From: Agriterribacter humi
Lineage (GTDB): Bacteria; Bacteroidota; Bacteroidia; Chitinophagales; Chitinophagaceae
DNA: 64,000 nt
Direction of reading: 5' to 3'
NCBI RefSeq assembly: GCF_009192765.1
Contig: NZ_VOHQ01000001.1
Location: 682,001-746,000 of the forward strand
The notes beneath the pieces are model-generated. The model did no database searches, had not been told where the DNA came from, and saw only the letters and a program-made list of their open reading frames with translations. A program made the translations under genes and the position numbers. Below are positions 17,426 to 27,742 of this stretch, one piece after another (positions within the stretch are counted from its first letter, which is position 1; every line of letters starts with the position of its first letter).

Positions 17426-17525
17426 ATTGCTGCCGGGGGAATAGCTAAAACCGGGTGGCTGGTTCGCCGGTACAGCAGGCTACCGTTTCACCCCTCCCTC
17501 CTCCTTTCTTTTCACTATTTTACTG

Positions 17526-17533
17526 TAGGTTTG
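17526..17533 (+). promoter_or_regulatory. Putative -7 box (TAGGTTTG) for MATE gene
   Basis: It matches TAnnTTTG and ends 14 bases before the ATG at 17548. A weak TTTC stands near the -33 position. It supports the 17548 start over a GTG/ATG further upstream at 17455. Confidence 0.45.
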
Positions 17534-17547
17534 CGCCCCACATATAT

Positions 17548-18906
17548 ATGTCCGGCAAATCAGACAATATTGATCTCAGGCTAACAGTTTCTTACAGGCA
17601 GATATTAAAGATCGCTTTGCCTATTTCCGCTGCATTACTGGTGCCCCAGGTTAATTTTATTACCAACAATATTTTTTTAGGTGGTTTAGGTGAACGCGAA
17701 TTGGCCGCGGCCGGTATAACAGGCGTTTTCTACCTGATATTTGCAGGCGTTGGCTTTGGACTGAATAATGGTTTGCAAGCTTTAATTTCACGGCGTGCCG
17801 GAGAAAACAGGATAGGCGATATCGGCAAAATCTTTTCACAGGGCGTATTCATTGCTTTGGCCATAGCATGCATTGGCATACTATCCACCTATCTTATTGC
17901 ACCCGTTATTTTCCGGCTTACTATTCATTCAGAAGAAACCTACAACATGTGCATGGGGTTTCTGAAGATACGGATATGGGGACTTCCTTTTTTGTATTTG
18001 TACCAGATGCGAAATGCACTATTAGTGGGCACTAACCATAGCCGTTACCTTATTGCCGGCACCGTAGCAGAAACGATTGCTAACGTGTTTTTTGACTATG
18101 TACTGATATACGGCCAATGGGGATTCCCCCAATTGGGATTTAATGGCGCCGCTATTGCATCTATTATTGCTGAATTTACAGGCATGTTTGTAGTGTTTGC
18201 CGTAATTCACTGGAAAGGATTCCACAAAATCTTTTCCTTATATCAGCACCGGAATTTTGACAAGCCTGTTACAAAATTAATATTGGTGCAGTCTTCCCCC
18301 CTGATCTTCCAGTATGCTATCAGCATTATTAGCTGGCAATTCTTTTATATTCTGATAGAGCACCATGGACAACGCGATCTTGCTATTTCAAACACCATGC
18401 GCAATATATTTGGCTTTTTTGGAGTGTTTACCTGGGCCTTTGCCGCCACCAGCAATACCATGGTGAGCAATATAATCGGGCAGGGGCTTAAAGAAAAAGT
18501 AATTCCCCTTATTCATAAAATCGTTCACGTTAGCATTGCACTGGCCGTAACAACCTGTATCGCATTAAATCTTTTTCCACATTTATTTTTATCGGTTTAT
18601 GGCCAGGGCGAAGATTTTATACAGTCGGCCATGCCCGTATTGCGGATCGTTTCAAGCGCGCTTATCCTGATGTCGTTTGCAACAGTTTGGCTTAATGCAG
18701 TTACCGGCACAGGCAATACAATAATAAATCTTGCTATTGAATTTATCGCTATCGCACTATACAGCATATATGCTTATGTGGTATTGGAAAAATTGCAGAT
18801 GGCTATTACATGGGGATGGGCAGCAGAATGGATATACTGGAGCACCATGTTTCTTTTATCATACCTGTATATTAAAAGCGGGCGCTGGAAGAAGAAAATT
18901 ATTTGA
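17548..18906 (+). CDS. MATE family efflux transporter
   Basis: A 452-residue inner-membrane protein with twelve hydrophobic segments in two homologous halves. The first half opens with QILKIALPISAALLVPQVNFITNNIFLGGLG and contains GVGFGLNNGLQALISRRAGE, typical of MATE (DinF/NorM type) antiporters that expel cationic drugs or metabolites using Na+ or H+. I chose the ATG at 17548 because 31 earlier residues are poor in signal and lie over the promoter box. It is followed by the leftward DUF4142 gene with no clear terminator. Confidence 0.88.
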   Translation: MSGKSDNIDLRLTVSYRQILKIALPISAALLVPQVNFITNNIFLGGLGERELAAAGITGVFYLIFAGVGFGLNNGLQALISRRAGENRIGDIGKIFSQGVFIALAIACIGILSTYLIAPVIFRLTIHSEETYNMCMGFLKIRIWGLPFLYLYQMRNALLVGTNHSRYLIAGTVAETIANVFFDYVLIYGQWGFPQLGFNGAAIASIIAEFTGMFVVFAVIHWKGFHKIFSLYQHRNFDKPVTKLILVQSSPLIFQYAISIISWQFFYILIEHHGQRDLAISNTMRNIFGFFGVFTWAFAATSNTMVSNIIGQGLKEKVIPLIHKIVHVSIALAVTTCIALNLFPHLFLSVYGQGEDFIQSAMPVLRIVSSALILMSFATVWLNAVTGTGNTIINLAIEFIAIALYSIYAYVVLEKLQMAITWGWAAEWIYWSTMFLLSYLYIKSGRWKKKII

Positions 18907-18964
18907 CTTCTGCATCGGTTAGGCCAAAGAGCATATCTGACTTAAACTGTGGTGCTTTGTTGTT

Positions 18965-19543
18965 CTATTTATACATTTTTTTGAGTACCCTGGCAGAATC
19001 GAGGTGTTTATTTAATTGAGGCAAAGCATTGTCAATAAGCGTTTTTACCTCTGCATTATTTACATCCTTTGATGCATGCTCAAATAATTGAATCGTTTTT
19101 TCATGACCCTTAACCATCATATCCAGGAAATCCTTATCAAAATCTTTCGCCTTGTGCTTATTCAGCAATTGTAATTTCGTTTGCATCTCTTCATTCGGTG
19201 GGGGCTTAAGCACAACATGTAATCCTGAAGAGATTGCCTGCAACTGGTCGTTCAGAACGCCGTGATCATTCACTATCATATCTGCGTAGTCCTTTACGTT
19301 CCTGCTTATCGCTTTTTCTTTCGCCAGTTTTGCAAGCTGCATTTCAGTCATGCCTCCACTCACAGCATTCACCAGGAAATCAGCACTTTTTTTATCAACA
19401 GGCGCTGCATCCTGTTTCAGGTTGTCATCATAATTTGCAGTATTCGCTGAATCCGCTTTCTCCGCGATATCCTTCCCCGGATTATTATTGCAGGAAGTGA
19501 ATGCTATTACAATAGTTATGAGTATAGATAATTTGCTTTCCAT
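18965..19543 (-). CDS. DUF4142 lipoprotein
   Basis: A 192-residue lipoprotein (lipobox FTSC, cysteine 18) with a low-complexity linker and then a DUF4142 four-helix, ferritin-like domain (FLVNAVSGGMTEMQLAKLAKEK, ISRNVKDYADMIVNDHGVLNDQL, KGHEKTIQLFEHASKD). Family members are periplasmic and often stress-induced. Their biochemical role is not settled. It is transcribed alone and leftward. Confidence 0.85.
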   Translation of the reverse strand: MESKLSILITIVIAFTSCNNNPGKDIAEKADSANTANYDDNLKQDAAPVDKKSADFLVNAVSGGMTEMQLAKLAKEKAISRNVKDYADMIVNDHGVLNDQLQAISSGLHVVLKPPPNEEMQTKLQLLNKHKAKDFDKDFLDMMVKGHEKTIQLFEHASKDVNNAEVKTLIDNALPQLNKHLDSARVLKKMYK

Positions 19544-19818
19544 AACGTGGATTTAAAAAATCAAAGAGCCCGGTATTGGTATCGAAAATTCCGTGCCATT
19601 GCAACAATGAATACCAATATGCTATTATTGAGATTCCCTGTGTATTATTTCACCGGGCAACTAATAGTCGTCGGATTTTGGGTGAAAGCGGGGAAAATCA
19701 TACACAGTTAGGTGAATTTCACAACTCACTACAGCCTGATAAGCAACTTATTTTATCTGTATGGACGGATGGCTCATTTATTGACACAGTTTGTTATTAT
19801 TCATTAAAACACTATTAT

Positions 19819-20100
19819 ATGAAACATTTCATGCTTAAGCGGCTTATCAATTATATTGGAACCCTGTTGTTATTTTCCATGCTGCCCATGGTGATCTTTG
19901 CTCAGGAACAAGTGCAAATAAATGAACAGGAAGTGAGCTCCTGGTTTGGCAGAAACTGGATGTGGATTGCCGGCGGCACTATTTTGCTGCTACTGATCTT
20001 TCTTTTTAGCGGAAACAGCTCCAGGCGTAAAACAACCACTATTATAAAAGACGACAATGGAAATGTTAAGCAAGTAACCACAACCGAAGTGCGCGAATAG
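19819..20100 (+). CDS. Small membrane protein
   Basis: A 93-residue protein with two hydrophobic segments: residues about 12-28, which may be a signal peptide ending FAQE, and WMWIAGGTILLLLIFLFSG. A charged tail follows (RRKTTTIIKDDNGNVKQVTT). I start it at the ATG 19819 because the upstream open frame to 19576 has no coding character. A strong terminator follows at 20125. Similar short Bacteroidota membrane proteins are of unknown function. Confidence 0.65.
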   Translation: MKHFMLKRLINYIGTLLLFSMLPMVIFAQEQVQINEQEVSSWFGRNWMWIAGGTILLLLIFLFSGNSSRRKTTTIIKDDNGNVKQVTTTEVRE

Positions 20101-20124
20101 ATAAAGCGCGACTATGACATAAGG

Positions 20125-20151
20125 AAAAGTGCATATCGTTGCACTTTTTTT
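20125..20151 (+). terminator. Terminator
   Basis: AAAAGTGCA (20125-20133) and TGCACTTTT (20140-20148) form a perfect 9-bp stem with a 6-nt loop and continue into a T-run. Confidence 0.8.
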
Positions 20152-20228
20152 ATTCAATCGGCGGGATCATTTTCACGCATAAAAGTATTGTTGCCGGATT
20201 GCGAAATTTGGCTGTTGCACTTTATTGG

Positions 20229-20897
20229 TTACTTAGCTCCATAAGCTGTTGTATCTATATTTCCGCGAAGCGTTCCCTTCAACCTTTTCCAGAAACTCTC
20301 CCGCTCTTTAATTGAAATAAAATTGGGTTTAAAGGCTTCCTGGTATTTTATATCAGGATCAATCATTGCCGGCTCTATGACTTTCATAGTATCTATCACC
20401 ATTGGAATGAAGCTCATCTCTGAATTTACTTTTTTGCGAACATAGCGCCGCAATAATTTTGTTTGAAAAGGATCGGAAGCAAGCGCTATATGTTCAAAAC
20501 CCAATTGCTGTGCTTTTTTATATCCATAATAAGCATTCTCGGTACTGTGCTCTGCCTTTGTTTCAGTGTAAATATTTTTTGCGGGAATGCCAATGGCTTT
20601 TGCATACATCGCCATTATTTCCGCTTCATAATAAGCGGTATATACTGCCGAACCGGAGTACATGATATTTTTGGCAATCCCTTTATCAAACAGGTATTTA
20701 GACCAGTAGATTCTTCCCTTCATCGTACGGTTCCATTTGCCGTTTTCAAAAGGAACGCCGGGAACAATAATTACATCAAACGGGCCGCTGCTTTTGGCTT
20801 TTTGTAACAATTGCCGGGTTGCTTTGGCCGAATAACTGCATGACAACGCACCAAGCACAACTGCAGCGGGAAGCATAAATAAAATAATTCTACGCAT
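20229..20897 (-). CDS. YdcF-like (DUF218) ElyC/SanA family lipoprotein
   Basis: A DUF218 protein of 222 residues when started at the ATG 20897. That start gives a clean lipoprotein signal (LGALSC). An earlier ATG at 20963 would add 22 residues and overlap the preceding gene. Core motifs are FDVIIVPGVPFENGKW, MYSGSAVYTAYYEAEIMAMYAKAIG, ETKAEHSTENAYYGYKKAQQ and ALASDPFQTKLLRRY. Relatives such as SanA and ElyC affect envelope integrity and peptidoglycan precursor or antigen handling. It forms a leftward pair with the GH76 gene. Confidence 0.82.
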   Translation of the reverse strand: MRRIILFMLPAAVVLGALSCSYSAKATRQLLQKAKSSGPFDVIIVPGVPFENGKWNRTMKGRIYWSKYLFDKGIAKNIMYSGSAVYTAYYEAEIMAMYAKAIGIPAKNIYTETKAEHSTENAYYGYKKAQQLGFEHIALASDPFQTKLLRRYVRKKVNSEMSFIPMVIDTMKVIEPAMIDPDIKYQEAFKPNFISIKERESFWKRLKGTLRGNIDTTAYGAK

Positions 20898-20940
20898 ACG
20901 AAGAATAACGATTAAAGCACAGCAACAGAAAAACGATACG

Positions 20941-22074
20941 CTACAACGAATATTTCTTTTCAAGCCAGGCTAACCGGGCCAATATCTCCAGCATACCGGC
21001 CTGCCCAACCAAATCAACAACCTTTTTATTTTCCATTAATCCCTGGCTGTTTTTCTTTTGGAGCAAAGCGTAATCAGTGCATTTTTTGAAAGCCCTGATG
21101 TATTTTAGATCTTTAACATGCAAAAGCAAATGCTGGTAAGCCCTGAGCAATACCGCGTTAAACCAATAGCTGTCCCTGAACTTTGCCGAATCTAAAAAAT
21201 AATGCATGGACGAATCTGCTACCGCTATAACTGCTTCAAGATATTGCGGATCATTGGTAAGCTCATATAACCAGAGCCCCGATTGCATCATTGTGCCGGT
21301 GTTGTAAGAATATTTTTTCTCATCTACCTTATAGGTCGTAGCAGATATGTTATCGTAGTATAATCCTGATGGAGCCTGCAAATAACTGTTCACCCAGTTA
21401 TAAAGGAGCAAAGCGGTGTCCTGGTATTTTTTGTTTCCAGTTGCCTTATACAATTGCAGGGCAAGTATAATTCCCGGCCCGTTCGAACATGTGTTTTTAG
21501 AATTTAATTTGCCTTCCTGCCAATATAAACCGCCGCCCGTTGCCGTATCGAAAGCGGTCATCATAAACCGGTATATTTCTTTACTATCCTTAATGTAAGC
21601 AGCTTTGCCTGTACGCTTATATGCATCCATTAATGCAATCCCTATCCATTGATTGTCATCGTAAAACCTGTCCCCACCTCCAAGCACAGGGATATAAGAT
21701 GCATAGCCCGGAGCGGGAGCTGAAGTATCATAATATTTTCGGATAAGCGAAAAAGTGGAATCAAATAAATGCTGACTGGCCGGTATTACTTTATCTATCT
21801 CGTTATAAGCCTGCAATAAAGCGCATAAGGGCCACAGGTAGGAAGCGGGATTCTTATTCTCCTCCGGGTATATGCTTTCGCGGTAGTAACCCGATGCGGA
21901 ATCATAAAAATAGTGCCGGATACTTTGCTGCAATTGCAGCATTTGCTTTTGATAATAACCGGGTTTGTTTCCTGGCTTATTCTGATTGTCCTGCGCAAAT
22001 ATGCCGGCACATGTACCAAAGAGCAATAAAAAGAGAAGCAAAAAACGAACAGGTCTTATGAAGAAACAATACAT
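20941..22074 (-). CDS. GH76 family glycoside hydrolase
   Basis: A 377-residue secreted (alpha/alpha)6-barrel enzyme with a signal peptide ending GIFAQ. The GH76 double aspartate is present in RFYDDNQWIG (Asp139-Asp140), with TGGGLYWQ and SYNTGTMMQSGLWLYELT downstream. GH76 enzymes are endo-alpha-1,6-mannanases that attack fungal mannan or mannan-like bacterial glycans. Without a SusCD pair next to it, it may serve in envelope glycan handling or as an orphan mannanase. It is upstream of the YdcF-like gene on the same strand and downstream of PBP1A. Confidence 0.85.
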   Translation of the reverse strand: MYCFFIRPVRFLLLFLLLFGTCAGIFAQDNQNKPGNKPGYYQKQMLQLQQSIRHYFYDSASGYYRESIYPEENKNPASYLWPLCALLQAYNEIDKVIPASQHLFDSTFSLIRKYYDTSAPAPGYASYIPVLGGGDRFYDDNQWIGIALMDAYKRTGKAAYIKDSKEIYRFMMTAFDTATGGGLYWQEGKLNSKNTCSNGPGIILALQLYKATGNKKYQDTALLLYNWVNSYLQAPSGLYYDNISATTYKVDEKKYSYNTGTMMQSGLWLYELTNDPQYLEAVIAVADSSMHYFLDSAKFRDSYWFNAVLLRAYQHLLLHVKDLKYIRAFKKCTDYALLQKKNSQGLMENKKVVDLVGQAGMLEILARLAWLEKKYSL

Positions 22075-22121
22075 CGTTGCTAAAATTCTAATAATACAGG
22101 AAACGCGAATTTACGGTGTGC

Positions 22122-24515
22122 TTAATCTTTCTTTTTCTTACCTCCAAAAAGCCTCCTGAAGAAACCCTTCTTTTTTTTGTCTGTAGAATCGGGTTGCACT
22201 TTATCGTTCTTCCTGTTCGCGTTCTTTGCCTCTTCCAGAATCTTTCTTTCCTCCTCGTTGAGCTGCGACTCTGTTGTTACTTTTTCCCTGCCATCACTTA
22301 CCGGCACATCAATATACTGACTGCCGTCTCCCCCGGAATTTTCTCCTTCCAGTATAGGAGTGTCAGACATGGAAGGATCTGTCCAGTCGTATATCATTTC
22401 ATTTTTAAAACTTTCGGGTTGTACAAACCTTGCATTACGGTCTACACCCAGCGTTTTGTCTTTATATACTTCCTGGAAAAAATAGGCCCATATGGGCATG
22501 GCCATTTGCGCACCCTGACCCACATAGTTATTGGAGATGCGCAAAATAGGATCATCTGCGCCTACCCACGCACCGCCGAGCAACTGGGGCGTAAACCCAA
22601 TAAACCATCCGTCTGCATTATTGTTTGTGGTACCTGTTTTGCCGGCTACCTCGCTGGTAATGCCGTAGGTTCCCCTAAGCGAACGCCCTGTTCCAAAATC
22701 AACCACGCCCTGCATCATTCTTGTCATTATATAAGCATCCGATTCATTGATCACTTCAGTATGCGAAGTAGTAAAAGATTGAAGCACGTTACCATTGCGG
22801 TCTTCTATCCGTGAAATATAAATGGGTTTGGTATTCATTCCTCCCGCGGGAAACATGCTGTACGCGCTTACCATTTCAATTAATGAAATATCAGCAGAAC
22901 CCAGTGCAATCGAAGGATAAGGAGGAATTTTACTGGTTATACCACATTGTTTTGCAAAATCAACCGTTCTGTTTACACCTATTACATTCATGAGATTTGC
23001 CGCAGCAGGATTGATAGAAGCCGCCAGGCAATAATTCAATGGGCGTGTTCCGGAATATTTGGTATCGCCGATCAATTTGCCGCCCAGGTCAACAGGATCC
23101 ACCGGCACAGGCGTTTCCGGCGTATAACCATTCATAATAGCCAGGGTATACAACAGGGGTTTAAATGTAGAACCAACCTGTCGTTTCGTATTGTAATTAA
23201 CGTGGTCGAATTTATAGGTTTTAAAGTCTATACCACCTACCCATGCTTTCACTTCGCCGGTTAATGGATCGGTTAACAGAAAAGAAGCCTGCAGCATTTG
23301 CTTATGGTATTTGATAGAATCCATAGGCGTCATCGTGGTGTCTTTTTCCCGTTTATTATTCCATGCAAATACCTTCATAGGCACTTTTACATTAAATGAT
23401 TTCCGGATTTCAGCTTCTTTTACGCCGTCATCCGATAAATTGCGCCAGCGTTCACTGTTTTTCATGGCTCTTTCCAGTACAGCCTTTCCATCCTTCGTTT
23501 TCCATACGCTCCCGTCTTTAATATTCTTTTGCCCGTTAAACACTTTTTGCAGATTGGGCATATGCCTCGCCACGGCCATTTCGGCGTATAGCTGCATTCG
23601 CGGATCAATGGTAGTATAAATTTTCAACCCGTCTTTATAGATATTATATGCTTCTCCCGTCTTGGGATTTTTATGATCCTTACACCATTGGCGGATATCA
23701 TTTCGCAATACATCAATGAAATAGGGCGCCAGGTTTGTGTTCTGGTTCATTTTTTCATAGTCGAGCTTTATAGGTACCAGCTTAATTTTATTGGCCTCTG
23801 CCGCAGGTAAATAGTTATTGCGAACCATTTGATCTATTACCGTATTTCTTCTGTCCAATGCCTGTTTGGGATTTACCCGGGGATTATACGTGCCCGTTGC
23901 TTTAAGCATTCCTACCAGCACGGCGGACTCTGCAACATTAAGCCTGAATGCATCTTTCTGAAAAAAAGTACGGGAAGCATTTCGTATGCCATATACGTGA
24001 TCACTATATTCAACAGTATTAAGATACAGCGCGAGGATCTCTTCCTTGGTGAAATTCCGCTCCAGCTTAATAGCCACGATCATCTCCTTTAATTTTTCAA
24101 TGACCCTGGCTATCGTGTTTTTGCTTCCCTGGCCCAGCATGTTCTTTGCCAGTTGCTGTGTGATGGTGCTGGCGCCGCCTTCACTGCCAAAAAAGAAAAT
24201 GGCTCTTCCCAGGCTCCTTGCATCAATACCCGAATGCTTGTAAAACCTTTCATCTTCTGTAGCTACCAATGCATTAATTACATTGGGTGAAATTTCACTA
24301 TAGGGTACGTTGGTTCTGTCTATTATAAGATACTTGCCCATAAGTCTTCCATCGGCAGCAAATACTTCCGAGGCAGAAAGAATGGAAGGATTTTCCAGTT
24401 CGGATAAGGACGGAAGCTTACCAAAAACACCCCATGAAATCAACAGGAGGAATAAAACGGAAAAACCAAGCCCGATAAAGAAAATTCTCCAGAAATACTT
24501 TACTGCCTTTGTCAT
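22122..24515 (-). CDS. Penicillin-binding protein 1A (class A)
   Basis: A 797-residue bifunctional peptidoglycan synthase with an N-terminal membrane anchor (IFFIGLGFSVLFLLLISWG). The GT51 glycosyltransferase has EDERFYKHSGID (catalytic Glu) and GGASTITQQLAKN. The transpeptidase has the SxxK motif in GSTFKP, the SxN motif in SINPAAAN, and KTGTTNN. The C-terminal tail is lysine rich. It polymerises and cross-links peptidoglycan in the periplasm. It may share a leftward transcript with GH76 and the YdcF-like gene. A -7-like box lies 45 bases upstream. Confidence 0.93.
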   Translation of the reverse strand: MTKAVKYFWRIFFIGLGFSVLFLLLISWGVFGKLPSLSELENPSILSASEVFAADGRLMGKYLIIDRTNVPYSEISPNVINALVATEDERFYKHSGIDARSLGRAIFFFGSEGGASTITQQLAKNMLGQGSKNTIARVIEKLKEMIVAIKLERNFTKEEILALYLNTVEYSDHVYGIRNASRTFFQKDAFRLNVAESAVLVGMLKATGTYNPRVNPKQALDRRNTVIDQMVRNNYLPAAEANKIKLVPIKLDYEKMNQNTNLAPYFIDVLRNDIRQWCKDHKNPKTGEAYNIYKDGLKIYTTIDPRMQLYAEMAVARHMPNLQKVFNGQKNIKDGSVWKTKDGKAVLERAMKNSERWRNLSDDGVKEAEIRKSFNVKVPMKVFAWNNKREKDTTMTPMDSIKYHKQMLQASFLLTDPLTGEVKAWVGGIDFKTYKFDHVNYNTKRQVGSTFKPLLYTLAIMNGYTPETPVPVDPVDLGGKLIGDTKYSGTRPLNYCLAASINPAAANLMNVIGVNRTVDFAKQCGITSKIPPYPSIALGSADISLIEMVSAYSMFPAGGMNTKPIYISRIEDRNGNVLQSFTTSHTEVINESDAYIMTRMMQGVVDFGTGRSLRGTYGITSEVAGKTGTTNNNADGWFIGFTPQLLGGAWVGADDPILRISNNYVGQGAQMAMPIWAYFFQEVYKDKTLGVDRNARFVQPESFKNEMIYDWTDPSMSDTPILEGENSGGDGSQYIDVPVSDGREKVTTESQLNEEERKILEEAKNANRKNDKVQPDSTDKKKKGFFRRLFGGKKKKD

Positions 24516-24560
24516 ATTTTACACTTATGATGAATAATGGCCGGAAACAGGTTACTTCAA

Positions 24561-24568
24561 CAAATGTA
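24561..24568 (-). promoter_or_regulatory. Putative -7 box (TACATTTG) for PBP1A
   Basis: The forward sequence CAAATGTA reads TACATTTG on the minus strand, matching TAnnTTTG. It is 45 bases upstream of the PBP1A ATG. No -33 TTTG was seen. Confidence 0.4.
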
Positions 24569-24629
24569 AAAGCAAATTCCATGCTTAACCTGTTAATCCT
24601 TATTGTATATATAATTTTAAGATAATTTC

Positions 24630-27617
24630 TTACAACTGACCCGGGTAATTGGCCTCCACGAACTTTTTATACCCGCTGAGATCCTTATTATTTTTCAGCA
24701 CTTCAAGGTTGCCTGCAGAAATAACAATAAACGAATATTTATCCGCAGCCAACCAGGGCACCACCTGCGCACCCGCAACGGGTTTTGTTTTATTGATATA
24801 GTCCAATGCACCAACTGCATCCGAAAATCCCGACATCAGCATCAGTTTATTTTCATCATCTAAGGGCAATATCGTTATCTCTATGGGCTGGTCATTAAAT
24901 GATTCACGGTTATACCGGTTAAAAGCATTTTTAGCTTCGTTACCATATACAATATCTACTTTATTGAGCACTATGGCCACATAATGCTGTTCGGCAGGAT
25001 TATAGCTGAAGCCGGATTGTGGTGCGGGTTTGGGCTTATTGAACACCGATGAATCTATGGAAGGTCTGATAACAGTTTCTTTTGCAGCAGCTACCTCCGG
25101 CGCTTTAGGTGCGCCGGATGCCTTAACCTGCTCCTGCACGCCCGTTTTGGGTTTAGGTTTGTCTGCAACAACAGCAGCAGAATCTTCTTTTGCTCTTTCT
25201 ATATTTAAGTTGGAGAGATATTTTTCTATTTCGTCGCGCCGCTTCAATACATTGATAATGTTCTCCGCTTTTTTGGAGATACCCGCTTCCCTGTCAATAT
25301 GAATAAGATTTTGAAGTGCATTAATGGCCGAATTATCATCTTTTTGTTTAATGTAGTATATAGATTCTATATATAACAACTGCTGCGTCCAGTAAATATT
25401 TCCATAAATGCTGTCGGCTTTTGCCTTCTGTATAATGGCCTCCTCAAATTTGCCTTCCAGGAAAAGATCATATATTTTTTCATAATTCCGGGTAGCATCG
25501 TCTTTTAATTTGGTTTTGCGTTTCTCAACAGCCCCGGGATCGTCAATATATTCAATGTATTTACTTTGAGGAGCAATTTTAGCAAGTATTTCCCTGTATT
25601 GTTTTGCCTTAACAGGCAGGTTCAGTTTGGTATAACAATAATGCAGGTCAAAAACGGCTTCTTCCCGGTAGCGGGTATCGGGAAAACGGTTCAGCAGTGC
25701 TTCATAATTTTTTATCGCTTCGGCATAATCTTCAACCTGATCTTTAAATGCCCTGCCCAACCCAAATAAGGCCGACTGAATGCTATCGTTTGAAACCTGT
25801 ACCGCCCCGGGGGTAAGCGGGAGATTTTTCATGAGCCCCTCATAACTGATATCCTCAGGATTTTCTATGTCGCTCACTCTTCCATCTGCGCCGGCTTCGT
25901 TAACTTTTCCCGGTTCTGGTACTTTAAACTGTGCCGTAATATCCGCCATACGTCTCCAGTTGTCTGCATTTGGCCGCGATCCCCAATTATTGCGAAAAGC
26001 TGTAAACCCTTTTGACTTCAATGAATTGTTATCAAAATACCAATCTCCCTTTCCTTCATTTCCCGAAAAAATATCTGTAGTTGTTTTGTTGGCAAAAGGA
26101 TTGTTCGTATTCGTGTTAAGTGAATCTGTTTCCTTTAATCCTCTTTCTTTGCGCAAACGCCTGGCGGCAGCTTTTACATATTTCTCCCGGTCGGCCTCCG
26201 GCATAGCGGCTACCTTTTGCAGGCTGTCTTCCACCCTGATGGTTTGTAATTTGGCAACCACCCCGCTTAATGCATCCTTCCGATGTGAAATAGCTACGGC
26301 ATCTTTCACTACCGGGCTGTTAATATCAAGGCTGTCGTAAGCGCTGTATGCCAGTTCGTATTCCTTTTTTTCAAAAGCCAGATCAGCCAGGTATAAAAAT
26401 GAGCGGTTGCGCTGATCAACATTATCATTATTGTACTTAACACTTTTTAACAAATATGTTTTAGCCGCTGCAAAATTATTACGCTGCATTTCCATTTGTG
26501 CAGCCATATAATAAATAATATTGCGATAGTTGTAATACTTATCGCGCCTTGCCATTTTAAGCAATTGCTTCACATTTTCATCAATGATCTTTTCTTCGTT
26601 GTCGCCACGGGCCAGTTTTATTTTATTCAGCCTTGCATATACTTCCATTACCGGGTCAATGGTATGCTTAATGCACTGATCAAAATAAGCGTCTGCCTCA
26701 GTTGGTTTTTTACCCAATGCATACAACTGTCCTATCAGGTATTCCCACCTGGCCTTTTCCCCAATATTTTCAGCATTATCCAATGCAGGTATCAAATGGT
26801 GAGCAGCACTATCCCACATTTTATTTTTATAAAACAGGTAAGCCTGCATTTCTTCCAGCGCAGGTTTTAACCTGCGGGGAAACAGTTCATCACGTTTCAG
26901 CGTTTGTATCATTGCTGAAGCCTCGTTATAAGTGCTGTCTTCAATATAATTTCTCAATTGCCATACAAGGGCATCATTGCGGCGTGGCGGTTCACTGAAC
27001 ATTTTAGAAGTAATGCTCGTCTTCTCTTTGGTAGAAACAGAATATATATTGCCTTCATCATTAAGATTACTGCCTATGTATTTTTTAAATCCCAGCTCTT
27101 CTTCGGTTTTAGGTTGAAAATAATAATTGAGATATTGAAAAGCTATACCGGCGGAATCGAATTGCTTTTTGAAGAGATATGCCCTGCCCATCAAAAAATA
27201 CATATCATCAATCCACTCATTTCTCAGGTCGTGCAGTAAAATGCCTGCATTGCACTTTTGAAGTACGGAATCCAGCTCTGTTTTTTGCGATGCCGTAGCC
27301 TCAAGCGTATAATTGTAAAAAGGCAATAATTCGGTATAATCATCTGTAAAACCCTGTTTAGCGCCAGCAACCACTTCTGTTAGTTTGACATCTGCATTAA
27401 AGAAAAAATTATAATGTGTACTCATGCCCTGCATGATCCTGCGTGGTATCGTGTATTTGGTGGTAAAGGTTTTATCTGATCCCAGTATGCGGTTTTCGTA
27501 TTTCTCCGGCTTCTTTACATCAAGGGTTGCGTCTTTTTGTGCCATTACAGATGAATAATGACAACAATAAAATAAAATAGTGAGTATAACCGTTAAAAGG
27601 AATTTACTATAAGACAT
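24630..27617 (-). CDS. PorW/SprE-like TPR protein (type IX secretion)
   Basis: A 995-residue envelope protein with an N-terminal signal (ILFYCCHYSSVMAQ) that may be a lipoprotein signal. Helical TPR-like repeats run through residues about 60-800, starting with RRIMQGMSTHYNFFFNADVKL, a motif typical of PorW/SprE N-termini. A proline- and alanine-rich linker and a conserved C-terminal domain (HYVAIVLNKVDIVYGNEAKN, KYSFIVISAGNLEVLKNNKD) follow. In T9SS organisms this protein links the outer-membrane translocon to the PorK/N ring and motor. It agrees with the plug protein gene at 15049. The family call rests on architecture and motif memory. Confidence 0.75.
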   Translation of the reverse strand: MSYSKFLLTVILTILFYCCHYSSVMAQKDATLDVKKPEKYENRILGSDKTFTTKYTIPRRIMQGMSTHYNFFFNADVKLTEVVAGAKQGFTDDYTELLPFYNYTLEATASQKTELDSVLQKCNAGILLHDLRNEWIDDMYFLMGRAYLFKKQFDSAGIAFQYLNYYFQPKTEEELGFKKYIGSNLNDEGNIYSVSTKEKTSITSKMFSEPPRRNDALVWQLRNYIEDSTYNEASAMIQTLKRDELFPRRLKPALEEMQAYLFYKNKMWDSAAHHLIPALDNAENIGEKARWEYLIGQLYALGKKPTEADAYFDQCIKHTIDPVMEVYARLNKIKLARGDNEEKIIDENVKQLLKMARRDKYYNYRNIIYYMAAQMEMQRNNFAAAKTYLLKSVKYNNDNVDQRNRSFLYLADLAFEKKEYELAYSAYDSLDINSPVVKDAVAISHRKDALSGVVAKLQTIRVEDSLQKVAAMPEADREKYVKAAARRLRKERGLKETDSLNTNTNNPFANKTTTDIFSGNEGKGDWYFDNNSLKSKGFTAFRNNWGSRPNADNWRRMADITAQFKVPEPGKVNEAGADGRVSDIENPEDISYEGLMKNLPLTPGAVQVSNDSIQSALFGLGRAFKDQVEDYAEAIKNYEALLNRFPDTRYREEAVFDLHYCYTKLNLPVKAKQYREILAKIAPQSKYIEYIDDPGAVEKRKTKLKDDATRNYEKIYDLFLEGKFEEAIIQKAKADSIYGNIYWTQQLLYIESIYYIKQKDDNSAINALQNLIHIDREAGISKKAENIINVLKRRDEIEKYLSNLNIERAKEDSAAVVADKPKPKTGVQEQVKASGAPKAPEVAAAKETVIRPSIDSSVFNKPKPAPQSGFSYNPAEQHYVAIVLNKVDIVYGNEAKNAFNRYNRESFNDQPIEITILPLDDENKLMLMSGFSDAVGALDYINKTKPVAGAQVVPWLAADKYSFIVISAGNLEVLKNNKDLSGYKKFVEANYPGQL

Positions 27618-27742
27618 GCATGTGTAGTTCGTTCGGTATAATAAACTAAATTTCAGCGAAATTATTTTTAATTGTACATTTTTTCAAGCTTTAGTTCCCA
27701 CAACCAGGCCAAAGTGGTTATTTTTAACACAAATAACTGATA

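Noticed and set aside
17372-17584. 70-codon frame after the transaldolase gene
   Set aside because: It covers the terminator hairpin and the promoter of the MATE gene and has no coding character.
22116-22814. 232-codon plus-strand frame
   Set aside because: It is antisense to the PBP1A gene, whose motifs are complete. The frame's text is cysteine- and aromatic-rich nonsense.
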